Positions 10,301-17,144 of a stretch of DNA of 64,000 nt are shown here, piece by piece. A model generated the notes under the pieces. That model did not search any database. It was given only the letters and a program-made list of their open reading frames with translations, and had not been told where the DNA came from. Origin of the DNA: Mycolicibacter virginiensis (GTDB lineage Bacteria; Actinomycetota; Actinomycetes; Mycobacteriales; Mycobacteriaceae); the NCBI RefSeq assembly GCF_022374935.2, contig NZ_CP092430.2, forward strand, positions 1,736,001 through 1,800,000. Direction: 5' to 3'. A program made the translations under genes and the position numbers. Within the stretch, counting starts at the first letter, position 1; each line of letters opens with the position of its first letter.

Positions 10301-10755
10301 CGCTGCCTGAGCACATGATTCCCCGCCAGCTACAGCTGGTTTCGGTGATTCCCTACACCGTCTCCGGCAAGATTGACCGGCGGGCGGTGACGGCCGAGCT
10401 GGCCGCAGCCATGGCCGCCGGCGACGGCTACCGCGAGCCCGCAGGTCCGCTGCAGTGCGCCCTGGCCGCGATCATCGCCGAGGTACTCGGCGGCGCCCGG
10501 GTCGGAGCAGACGACGACTTCTTCGCCCTGGGCGGCGATTCGGTGCTGGCCACCGCCGCCGTGTCACGCATCCGCACCTGGCTGGACGCCCCGGGCGCGG
10601 TGGTCGCCGACATCTTCGCCACCCGAACCGTCGCCGGGCTGGCTGCACGGCTGGCTGCTTCCGAAGCCGATCCGGGCCGGTTGGACGCGGTGGCGGAGGT
10701 GTATCTGGAAGTGGCGCAGCTCGATGCCGCAGAGGTTGCCGACGCGCTGCGATAA
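7339..10755 (+). CDS. mbtB: MbtB, phenyloxazoline synthetase (ArCP-Cy-A-PCP)
   Basis: First NRPS of the pathway: it receives salicylate, adds serine or threonine and cyclises it to the oxazoline ring. It has 1138 residues. The aryl carrier domain (1-75) carries its 4'-phosphopantetheine Ser34 in GQGLDSIRM. The heterocyclisation domain (about 95-520) has the DxxxxDxxS motif as D219, D224, S227. The adenylation domain (about 545-1035) has core motif [14 protein letters not shown] at 675, and the carrier domain has Ser1068 in LGGDSVL. No thioesterase domain follows; a separate thioesterase gene (mbtT) lies downstream, whereas I recall a C-terminal thioesterase in the longer M. tuberculosis MbtB. 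The eye-aligned pocket (D-M-L-N-L-G-L-I-H) fits a cyclising Ser/Thr/Cys-type domain. Confidence 0.95.
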   Translation: MGPDEIRAQVADLLGADASAVDPEADLVGQGLDSIRMMSLAGRWRKQGIDVDFAALAADPRIAAWQDLLGDRGEPAPIAATTDEPSDAGAAFPLAPMQHAMWVGRDDDVALGGVAGHLYVEFDGRAIDPDRLAAAAGALAARHPMLRVHFSPDGTQHIRPDAALPVAVQDLRGLDATEVAQRLDATRVAKSHQQLDDAVFELTVSLLPDGTARLHVDLDMQAADAMSYRTLMADLAAAYRGETLPELGYTYRQYRHATADRAPDENHRQWWAQHIPDLPDPPKLPPPAGAPTDPRRSTRRWHWLDPDTRDALFGQARAHGVTPAMTLAASFSHTLASWSDAPRFLLNVPLFGREPLHDDVDRLVGDFTSSLLLDVDLSQASTGAQRAHAVQDAMRTAAAHADYPGLAVLRDLSRHRGTQVLAPVVFTSALGLGELFGDEVTAAFGTPAWIISQGPQVLLDAQVTEFDGGILVNWDVREDMFAPGVIDAMFAHHIADLTRLAGSDGWSQAAPAALPADQAQVRESVNAGSAEPSGEALQDGFFRQADRDPEAVALLHGPGELSYGELRDQALAVAAALQKRGVRPGDTVALLGPKGAEQIPALLGILAAGAVYLPIAADQPPERRERILALGGAVLALVTGDAVPALEIPTLAVSDALQHSGAVQPVRTAPSELAYVVFTSGSTGEPKGVEVTHDAAMNTIETLSARFGFAPGDRSLALLTLDADMSVLDVFAMLRAGAAIVMVDEADRRSPEVWAQLVARHRVSVLNLMPGALEMLAATGGELSSVRAVLTGGDWVRPELARRFAAVAPGVRFAGLGGATETAIHATLCEVEGDPPAHWAAVPYGTPLPNIACRVVGADGADRPDWVAGELWVTGRGIASGYRGRPDLTAEKFVEYNGRTWYRTGDLARYLPDGTLEFVGRADHRVKISGYRIELGEVESALRRLPGVAEAVVVALTEPGGREVLAAAVRAGDPAVSVAGLQAGLAESLPEHMIPRQLQLVSVIPYTVSGKIDRRAVTAELAAAMAAGDGYREPAGPLQCALAAIIAEVLGGARVGADDDFFALGGDSVLATAAVSRIRTWLDAPGAVVADIFATRTVAGLAARLAASEADPGRLDAVAEVYLEVAQLDAAEVADALR

Positions 10756-10796
10756 GGGCTGGTGGAGCACGGTCGCGGTGTGCCAGCATCGTTGAT

Positions 10797-11486
10797 ATGA
10801 AAGCGCGCCGATCGCTCGTGTTGCTCGGTGTTCCGGTGGCGATGGCCTTGGCCACGTTGCCCAGCGCACCGGTCGTCGTTCCCGCCGCCTCCGCTGCCGG
10901 CTGCCCCGACATCGAGGTGACCTTCGCTCGTGGCACCGCCGAACCGCCGGGTGTCGGCGGAGTCGGCCAGAAATTCATCGACGCGCTGCGCTCACAGGTC
11001 GGCGGGCGGTCCGTCGGGGTGTATGCGGTCAATTACCCGGCAGCCGAGGACTGGCCGCCTTCAGCGTCCGCCGGCGCCGGTGATGCGAACGCCCACGTGC
11101 AATCCATGGTGGCGACCTGCCCCAACACCAAACTGGTACTCGGCGGCTATTCGCAAGGAGCGATGGTCATCGATCTGATCACCATCGCGCGGGCATCGGT
11201 GGCGGGCTTCAACGCCGCGACCCTGTCGGCGGAGGAGGCCGAACACGTCGCTGCGGTGGCAGTTTTCGGCAACCCCACCGACCGCTACCTGGGCGGACCG
11301 ATCAGCGAGATCAGCCCCTGGTACGGCGCCAAGGCCATTGATCTGTGTGCCGACGGCGACCCGATCTGCACTCCGGGCGCCCTGGCGCTGCCTTCACACG
11401 ACGAGATGTTCTCCGCGCCGCACCTGTCCTACGCGCAGTCGCCGATGCCGGCTCAGGCCGCGGGCTTCGTGGCGAGCCATCTCTGA
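10797..11486 (+). CDS. Secreted cutinase-family serine esterase (Culp-like)
   Basis: A 229-residue secreted alpha/beta hydrolase of the cutinase/Culp family, acting on lipid or ester substrates outside the cell. A signal peptide ends near residue 33 (PAASAAG). The nucleophile is in GGYSQGAMV, the catalytic Asp in DLCADGDPIC and the His in LPSHDEMF; paired Cys residues (GCPDIE, ATCPN, DLC...ICTP) suit the disulfides of the family. It lies 41 bp after mbtB on the same strand, inside the mbt cluster, and could be cotranscribed from the iron-regulated mbtB promoter. Its link to mycobactin is only positional. Confidence 0.88.
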   Translation: MKARRSLVLLGVPVAMALATLPSAPVVVPAASAAGCPDIEVTFARGTAEPPGVGGVGQKFIDALRSQVGGRSVGVYAVNYPAAEDWPPSASAGAGDANAHVQSMVATCPNTKLVLGGYSQGAMVIDLITIARASVAGFNAATLSAEEAEHVAAVAVFGNPTDRYLGGPISEISPWYGAKAIDLCADGDPICTPGALALPSHDEMFSAPHLSYAQSPMPAQAAGFVASHL

Positions 11487-11505
11487 CGCGGGGCCGCTAC
11501 CCGAT

Positions 11506-11877
11506 TCACCCGACTATTTCCGAAGCCCAGTACTCGCGCAGGCTGGCGATCCGCTCACCGGCGAATTCCAGGATGGCGACTTCGCGCATCCGCTTGCGCA
11601 CGTTCTGGACGCGGTCGTCGAACGTCGCCTCCCACTCGGCGATCACCGTGGTGCCGTCGGTGGCGGTGTAGAGGTTGAGCAACCGGGCATCGATGTTGGC
11701 CTGACCCTCGACGACCTTGCTCTGCCAATAATCGCGGATTCCGGCTCGGGTGCGGATCGGTTCGCCCAGCACCCGCTCGTGGTAGGTGGCGTCATCGGTG
11801 AAGATCGTGACGATGAGCTCGGGGTCCTGTTGTGTCCAGGCCCGCAGGTAGGTATCGATCGTGGTGCGGACGTCCAT
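11506..11877 (-). CDS. SnoaL/NTF2-like protein of unknown function
   Basis: A 123-residue protein with the cone-like NTF2/SnoaL pattern: IDTYLRAWTQQDPELIVTIF, then DDATYHERVLGEPIRTRAGIR and a C-terminal EYWASEIVG. Such proteins are small-molecule isomerases, hydrolases or simple binding proteins; the substrate cannot be told. The start is placed at the ATG giving MDVRTT, because upstream in-frame codons read through a low-complexity Arg-rich stretch. It is on the opposite strand to the surrounding mbt genes, converging with the cutinase gene (19-bp gap), so it interrupts the mbt operon between mbtB and mbtT. Confidence 0.7.
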   Translation of the reverse strand: MDVRTTIDTYLRAWTQQDPELIVTIFTDDATYHERVLGEPIRTRAGIRDYWQSKVVEGQANIDARLLNLYTATDGTTVIAEWEATFDDRVQNVRKRMREVAILEFAGERIASLREYWASEIVG

Positions 11878-11911
11878 CAGGGGAGTGTGGCCCACAACCC
11901 GGCCTCGACTT

Positions 11912-11973
11912 CGCCGAACGTGCACTCAGTGCGAGGAAACGGCAGAAAATCCGCGCTCAGTGCACGCTGGGCG
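11912..11973. repeat. 62-bp palindromic repeat, copy 1
   Basis: The left arm is CGCCGAACGTGCACTCAGTG and the right arm, reverse-complemented, is CGCCCAGCGTGCACTGAGCG. This imperfect inverted repeat has about 20-bp arms around an A-rich centre. A second copy of the same length with the same arm motif lies at 45212-45273. It sits upstream of the SnoaL-like gene (reverse strand) and of the mbtT promoter. Confidence 0.75.
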
Positions 11974-12028
11974 CGGCGGAGGGGCTGGGACCGGCTCACA
12001 GGCGCCCGGATTTCCGGCCCGCCGCCGG

Positions 12029-12071
12029 TAGGGGTAACCTAACGCAGGGAAATTAGGGCAGCCTTTACTAA
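12029..12071 (+). promoter_or_regulatory. IdeR iron box (with adjacent half-box) upstream of mbtT
   Basis: The main site at 12053-12071 reads TTAGGGCAGCCTTTACTAA and agrees with the IdeR consensus at about 14 of 19 positions. Just upstream, TAGGGGTAACCTAACG (12029-12044) contains a further TAACCTAAC half-box. The pair ends 18 bp before the mbtT ATG. This implies an iron-regulated promoter of its own for mbtT-mbtC-mbtD-mbtE-mbtF-mbtG-mbtH, separate from the mbtB promoter. Confidence 0.7.
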
Positions 12072-12089
12072 TACTTGCGAGGGGATCGG

Positions 12090-12836
12090 ATGGCCGTCGA
12101 CGACACCTCGGCCGTCGCGCAGTTCCCATCCTGGATGGGCCGCTTTCCCGGCCCTGGCGCCCCCACTCTGGTCTTCCCGCACGCCGGCGGAACCGCGGTC
12201 AACTACCGCCCGCTGGCGCTGGCCCTGGCCGCCGGTGCCGACACCTACGTCATGCAGTATCCGCAGCGTGCCGACCGTTTCCGTGAGCCGGCAGCCGAAA
12301 CCCTGCCGGAGTTGGCCCGCAGCCTGTTCGACGCCGCGCCTTGGCGCCAGCTCGGACCGCTGCGCCTGTTCGGCCACAGCATGGGCTCGTTGGTCGCCTT
12401 CGAGTTCGCCCGGCTCGCCGAAGAGCGCGGCATCGAGATTCAACGACTGTGGGCTTCGGCGGCCCCGGCGCCCGGCGTGGTGGCCGGGCTGCGCAAGGTG
12501 CCCACCGGAGATGCCGACCTGCGCGCCGAACTCACCCAGCTGGGCGGCACCGACCCGCGAATCCTGGCCGATGAGGAGTTCCTCACCCTGCTGCTGACCC
12601 CGGTGCGCTCGGACTACCTGGCCTTCAACCGTTACCAGTGCGCACCCGATGCCACCATTCGCGCCGACATCACTGTGCTGGGCGGGCGCTCCGATGACCG
12701 GGTCGGCGCCGACCTGCTGGAACGCTGGGCCGACCACACCACCGGCGCCTGGTCGATGTCGCTGTACGACGGCGGGCACTTCTATCACTACGAGCACATC
12801 GAGACCTTGGCGAAGCGGATCATCGCCGATGAATGA
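12090..12836 (+). CDS. mbtT: MbtT-like type II thioesterase
   Basis: Stand-alone alpha/beta hydrolase of the type II thioesterase family, which clears mischarged carrier domains in NRPS/PKS lines. It has 248 residues with LVFPHAGGTAVNYRPLA near the N-terminus, nucleophile Ser97 in GHSMGSL, the acid in GRSDDRV and His in YDGGHFYHYEH. The ATG at 12090 follows a GAGGGG ribosome-binding site; an in-frame TTG at 12075 is less likely. It overlaps mbtC by 8 bp, so the two are coupled. It may replace the thioesterase function that is fused to MbtB in M. tuberculosis. The name follows the usage for other non-tuberculous mycobacteria. Confidence 0.82.
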   Translation: MAVDDTSAVAQFPSWMGRFPGPGAPTLVFPHAGGTAVNYRPLALALAAGADTYVMQYPQRADRFREPAAETLPELARSLFDAAPWRQLGPLRLFGHSMGSLVAFEFARLAEERGIEIQRLWASAAPAPGVVAGLRKVPTGDADLRAELTQLGGTDPRILADEEFLTLLLTPVRSDYLAFNRYQCAPDATIRADITVLGGRSDDRVGADLLERWADHTTGAWSMSLYDGGHFYHYEHIETLAKRIIADE

Positions 12837-14154
12837 TCGGCGCGAGGACCCGGTCGTCATCACCGGCCTCGGCGTCGAGGCGCCCGGTGGGATCGACACC
12901 GCCGAGCAGTACTGGTCACTACTGGCCGACGGGCGCGAGGCGCTGAGCACCATCCCCGAAGACCGCGACTGGGCCGTGCGCGAACTCATCGAGGGGTCGC
13001 ATCGCGATGGCTTCAAGCCGATCTGCAACGCGGGCGGATTCCTGTCCGGTGCCGCCGAATTCGACCCCGGGTTCTTCGGTATCGCACCACGCGAGGCCGT
13101 CGCGATGGACCCGCAGCAGCGGGTGGCACTGCGGGTGGCCTGGCGCGCCCTGGAAGATGCCGGCATCAATCCCGACGAGCTCACCGGCCATGACGTCGGC
13201 GTGTACCTCGGTGCGTCGGTCACCGGCTATGGCCCGGACATGGCGCAGTTCAGCGCGCACAGCGGTCACCTGCTGCCCGGCACCGCACTGTCGGTGATCT
13301 CCGGCCGGATCGCCTACACCCTGGGCCTGGCCGGCCCGGCGATCACCGTCGACACCTCCTGCTCGTCCGCGCTGTCCGCGTTGCACCTGGCGGTGCAGGC
13401 GATTCAGACCGGTGACACGGATATGGCGCTCGCGGGCGGGGTGTGCGTGATGGGCTCGCCCGGCTTCTTCGTCGAGTTCTCCAAGCAGCACGCGCTCTCC
13501 GACGACGGCCATTGCCGGCCCTACAGTGCCGCCGCCACCGGAACGGTGTGGGCCGAAGGCGCTGGAATCTTTGTGCTGCAACGAAAATCAGCAGCGCTGC
13601 GCGACCGCCGCCACATCTACGGCGAGATCATGGCCAGCCGGCTCAACCAGGACGGTCACACCACCGGCCTGCTCACTCCCAGCGAAGCGGCCCAGCAGCG
13701 ACTGTTCCGCCACGCCCTGGCCGACGCCGGCGTGCACCCCAGCCAGGTCGGGATGATCGAGGGCCACGGAACCGGAACCCGCGTCGGTGACCCGGTAGAG
13801 CTGCGCTCGCTGATCAGCGTCTACGGCACCGACACGACGGCCGGCGTCGGACCGCGGCTCGGCTCAGTCAAATCCAACATCGGGCATACCCAGGCCGCGG
13901 CCGGGGCACTCGGGTTGACCAAAGTGCTGCTGGCCGCCGAGCATCAGGCGATCCCGCCAACCCTGCACGTGCGCGACGGCTGGCACGACGGCATCGACTG
14001 GGACGGTCACGGAATCACCCTGGCCGAAACCATCACCACCTGGCCGGCCAATGACGGCCGCCGAATCGGTTCGGTGTCGGCGTTCGGGATGAGCGGCACC
14101 AATGCGCATCTGATCGTCGGGGTGGACGACGTTTCCGGGGTCGTCCCGTGCTGA
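12829..14154 (+). CDS. mbtC: MbtC, ketosynthase of the mycobactin PKS
   Basis: A 441-residue beta-ketoacyl synthase that extends the salicyl-oxazoline chain with a malonyl-derived two-carbon unit; its partner MbtD supplies AT, KR and ACP. The active Cys178 is in VDTSCSSALSAL; the two catalytic His are in EGHGTGTRVGDP and KSNIGHTQAAAG. It is a lone KS with no AT or ACP, close in size to the M. tuberculosis protein. The ATG at 12829 overlaps the mbtT end; the 3' end overlaps mbtD by 7 bp. Confidence 0.93.
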   Translation: MNDRREDPVVITGLGVEAPGGIDTAEQYWSLLADGREALSTIPEDRDWAVRELIEGSHRDGFKPICNAGGFLSGAAEFDPGFFGIAPREAVAMDPQQRVALRVAWRALEDAGINPDELTGHDVGVYLGASVTGYGPDMAQFSAHSGHLLPGTALSVISGRIAYTLGLAGPAITVDTSCSSALSALHLAVQAIQTGDTDMALAGGVCVMGSPGFFVEFSKQHALSDDGHCRPYSAAATGTVWAEGAGIFVLQRKSAALRDRRHIYGEIMASRLNQDGHTTGLLTPSEAAQQRLFRHALADAGVHPSQVGMIEGHGTGTRVGDPVELRSLISVYGTDTTAGVGPRLGSVKSNIGHTQAAAGALGLTKVLLAAEHQAIPPTLHVRDGWHDGIDWDGHGITLAETITTWPANDGRRIGSVSAFGMSGTNAHLIVGVDDVSGVVPC

Positions 14155-17144
14155 ACAACCACCCGACCACCTTGCCCGACGGCCGGATCCCCGTGCTGAT
14201 CTCGGCACACGCCCGCGACTTGGTGGCCGCCGAGGCCGGCGGCCTGGCGCGTTACCTGCAGACCCACCCCGCCGGGGTCGCGGCCGTCGCCCAGACCCTG
14301 CGGGCCACCCGCCCGGTGCGCCGCTACCGCGCGGTGATCCGCGCCCGCGACACCGCCGAGCTCATTGCCGGCCTCGACGCCGTCTACCGCGGCGTCGAAC
14401 ACCCGCTGGTGGCTGGGTCGCATCAGCCCGAGACCGCGCGCACCGCCTTCGTATTCCCCGGCCAGGGGAATCAATGGCCCGGTATGGGAGCCGAGCTGCT
14501 CGGCGTCGCGGCGTACCGCGCCGAGGCGGACCGCTGCCATGAGGCCTTCGTGCGCGCCGGTCACGCCTCGCCGCTGAGCTACCTGCGCGGCACCGATGAC
14601 GCCGATCCGGTGGTTCAGCGAGGCTCGACGCAGGAGAGCCGAAGCTGGGACCGCCGCACAGATCCCGTGGTGGTCCAGGCTGCCCAATTCACCCACGCCG
14701 CGGCGTTGGCCGCCACCTGGCGGCATTTCGGCGTGCTGCCCGACATCACCGTCGGCCACAGCCTCGGGGAGGTGGCCGCCGCCTACACCGCCGGCGTGGT
14801 GGACTTGGACGCCGCCGTGGCGGTGGTGGCCGCACGGGCGCAACTGACCGACCTGCTTGCCGCCAACGCGCCGGTCCGGTTCGGCATGGCGATGATCGCG
14901 CTGAACGTCGACGCCGCCGCCGACCTCATCGCCGCCACCCCTGGCTGGGTGGAGCTCTCGGTGGTCAACGGCCCCGAATCGGTGGTGGTGTCCGGCGAGT
15001 GGCCGGCCATACAGCAGATTCTGGACGCCGCCGGCCGGCGTGGCGTGTTCGCCCGCGAACTGCCGGTGCGCTACCCGGCGCACACCAGCGCCCTGGAGCC
15101 GCTGCGAGACCAGCTGACCGGGCAGCTTCCCGACGCGCAATTCCACAGCGCCCCGGTGGAATTCATCGGATCGGTGTACGGCGGCCCGATCCCTCCCGCC
15201 GCAACGTTCCGGCACTACTGGTTCGACAATCTGCGCCGGCAGGTCCGGTTCGACTTGGCCGCGGCCGCCGCGGTGGCGCGCGGCGTCACCACGTTCATCG
15301 AGATGTCGGCGCACCCGACTCTGCTGGTGGCGCTCGGCGACTCCGTCGGTGCCGCCCAGGTGCTGGGCAGTACCGACCGTGACCAGCCGGCCGGTGAGGC
15401 GCTGGCAGCCAACATCGCCGCCGCGGCGATTGCCGACCCGGGCTACCGCTGGCGAGATTTCGCCCCGCCGGATGCTCCTGCGCTGCTGCGGCATTTCCCG
15501 CACGCACCGATGCACACCAGCCGGCTGTGGGCCGGCACGGAGACGTCTGTGCCGCGCCATCGGATGCCGGTGGTCATGAGGGAAAGCTGGCTGCCGGTCA
15601 CTGAGCCGCAGCAGCGGCCCGCGCGGGTGGCCGTCGTCGACTATGCCGGGCAATCAGCTGAGCTGACCGCGCAATTGGCGGCGGCACTGGACGCCGAAGT
15701 GGTCGGCCCCGCCGACGCCGAGTTCCTGGTTCTGGTGGCTCCGCTCGCCGACGCGGTCGACATCACCACGGCAACAACCGAGTTCGCCGGTCACGCGGCC
15801 AGCCAGAGCATTGTTCAGCCCGGACAGAACTGCCGCCGGGTATGGCTGGTCACCCGCGGCGCCGAGCAACTCGACGCCGATCCGTCACCGCGCCCCGGTG
15901 GCGCCGCGCTGGCCGCGCTGCACCGCAGCATCGGATTCGACTACCCCGATCAGACGTTCGCGCACCTGGACCTGCCGGTGCAGCCCACCGCCGCAGACCT
16001 GCGAGCCGCTGGCGCCGCACTCCAGTTGACCGAAACCGAGGTCGCGGTGCGCGCCGGGAACCTGGCAACCCGCCGGTTCGTCGAGTCCACCACCGCCGCA
16101 ACGGCGCCGACGGTCCCAGAGACCGTGGTGATCAGCGGCGGAACCGGCGCGATCGGATTGGCCTACGCGGCGTTCTGCGCCGACCACGGCGCCCGCGACA
16201 TCATCCTGCTCAGCCGCAGCGGGGCAAACGATGAGACGACGCCGCAATTGGATGCGCTGCGTGCGCGTACCGGGGCGCGCATCACCGCGATCCGCTGCGA
16301 GATCACCGATGACGCTGCAGTCGCGGCGGTCATTGCGCAATATCGACCGGTACCGGCTGGGTTGCTGGTGCATACCGCGTCGGCAGAGGCCGTGGCCGCG
16401 TCGAATATTACGGCCGAGGCAGTGCGGGACGCGTTCGGCGCCAAAGTGATCGGACTGGACAACCTGGCACGGCACTGGCCGCTGGACGCCGATGCACGCG
16501 TGTTGGTCTGCTCTTCGGTACTGGCGCTGTGGGGTGGCTCGAGACACGGGCTCTACGCGGCGGCCAACCGGATGGCGGACACGTTGGTGGGACAGCTGCG
16601 GGCACAGGGCCTGGGCGCCACCTCCATCCGCTGGGGACTGTGGCGCAGCGTGGCCGTGGTCAGCGGCGAAGAGAAGGACCGGATCGCCCGAACCGGCCTC
16701 ACCCCGATGGCCCCGGAGGCCGCGATCACCGCCGGACTCCTTGCCGCGTCGCACGACCCGGCGATCCTGGCCGCCGATTTCGACCGACTGGCGGTGTTCT
16801 TCGACAGCCAGGGCGTGCCCTCGCCGTTCGATGCCTCCCTGACCGCCGCGACGGCGGACGGGCAGGCCGATCGCCCGATCGGCGAGGTGGTGGCCGACGA
16901 GCTGGTGACGGTGCTCGGCCTGGAAGGCCCCGACGACATCGACATGCACCGGGCCCTGGTCGACCTCGGCCTGGATTCACTTCTCGCACTGGACCTGCGC
17001 AAGCGCTTGGGGCGGGCCACCGGCCTGCGCGTGGCGCTCGGTCCACTGCTGGCTGGAATGACCGGAGCCCAGCTGACGGCGACGCTGACGGATGACGCAG
17101 CGCCCGCCGCGGTTACGGAAAGGACTGTGTTCACCCATGACTGA
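14148..17144 (+). CDS. mbtD: MbtD, polyketide synthase (AT-KR-ACP)
   Basis: Works with MbtC to build the beta-hydroxy acid unit of mycobactin. Of its 998 residues, the acyltransferase domain (about 100-430) has FVFPGQGNQWPGMG and Ser205 in GHSLGEVAAAY. The ketoreductase (about 655-850) has GGTGAIG at 664-670 and the Ser/Tyr/Asn set in CSSVLALWGGSRHGLYAAAN. The acyl carrier domain has Ser944 in DLGLDSLLAL. Residues 153-171 are an in-frame 19-codon insertion from the 53-bp repeat, ahead of AT helix VVVQAAQF; the flanking DPVV sequence is duplicated. It starts at GTG 14148 inside the mbtC end and overlaps mbtE by 8 bp. Confidence 0.94.
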   Translation: MLNNHPTTLPDGRIPVLISAHARDLVAAEAGGLARYLQTHPAGVAAVAQTLRATRPVRRYRAVIRARDTAELIAGLDAVYRGVEHPLVAGSHQPETARTAFVFPGQGNQWPGMGAELLGVAAYRAEADRCHEAFVRAGHASPLSYLRGTDDADPVVQRGSTQESRSWDRRTDPVVVQAAQFTHAAALAATWRHFGVLPDITVGHSLGEVAAAYTAGVVDLDAAVAVVAARAQLTDLLAANAPVRFGMAMIALNVDAAADLIAATPGWVELSVVNGPESVVVSGEWPAIQQILDAAGRRGVFARELPVRYPAHTSALEPLRDQLTGQLPDAQFHSAPVEFIGSVYGGPIPPAATFRHYWFDNLRRQVRFDLAAAAAVARGVTTFIEMSAHPTLLVALGDSVGAAQVLGSTDRDQPAGEALAANIAAAAIADPGYRWRDFAPPDAPALLRHFPHAPMHTSRLWAGTETSVPRHRMPVVMRESWLPVTEPQQRPARVAVVDYAGQSAELTAQLAAALDAEVVGPADAEFLVLVAPLADAVDITTATTEFAGHAASQSIVQPGQNCRRVWLVTRGAEQLDADPSPRPGGAALAALHRSIGFDYPDQTFAHLDLPVQPTAADLRAAGAALQLTETEVAVRAGNLATRRFVESTTAATAPTVPETVVISGGTGAIGLAYAAFCADHGARDIILLSRSGANDETTPQLDALRARTGARITAIRCEITDDAAVAAVIAQYRPVPAGLLVHTASAEAVAASNITAEAVRDAFGAKVIGLDNLARHWPLDADARVLVCSSVLALWGGSRHGLYAAANRMADTLVGQLRAQGLGATSIRWGLWRSVAVVSGEEKDRIARTGLTPMAPEAAITAGLLAASHDPAILAADFDRLAVFFDSQGVPSPFDASLTAATADGQADRPIGEVVADELVTVLGLEGPDDIDMHRALVDLGLDSLLALDLRKRLGRATGLRVALGPLLAGMTGAQLTATLTDDAAPAAVTERTVFTHD
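14607..14659 (-). repeat. 53-bp MITE-like element, copy 2 (in mbtD)
   Basis: The copy reads CCGGTGGTTCAGCGAGGC at the left end and GAAGCTGGGACCGCCGCAC at the right. CGAT precedes and AGAT follows, so three of four flanking bases match at a 57-bp offset, consistent with a 4-bp target duplication. Removal of 57 bp restores a continuous DPVVVQAAQF. It is translated as VVQRGSTQESRSWDRRTDP, a different frame from the mbtE copies. Confidence 0.85.
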
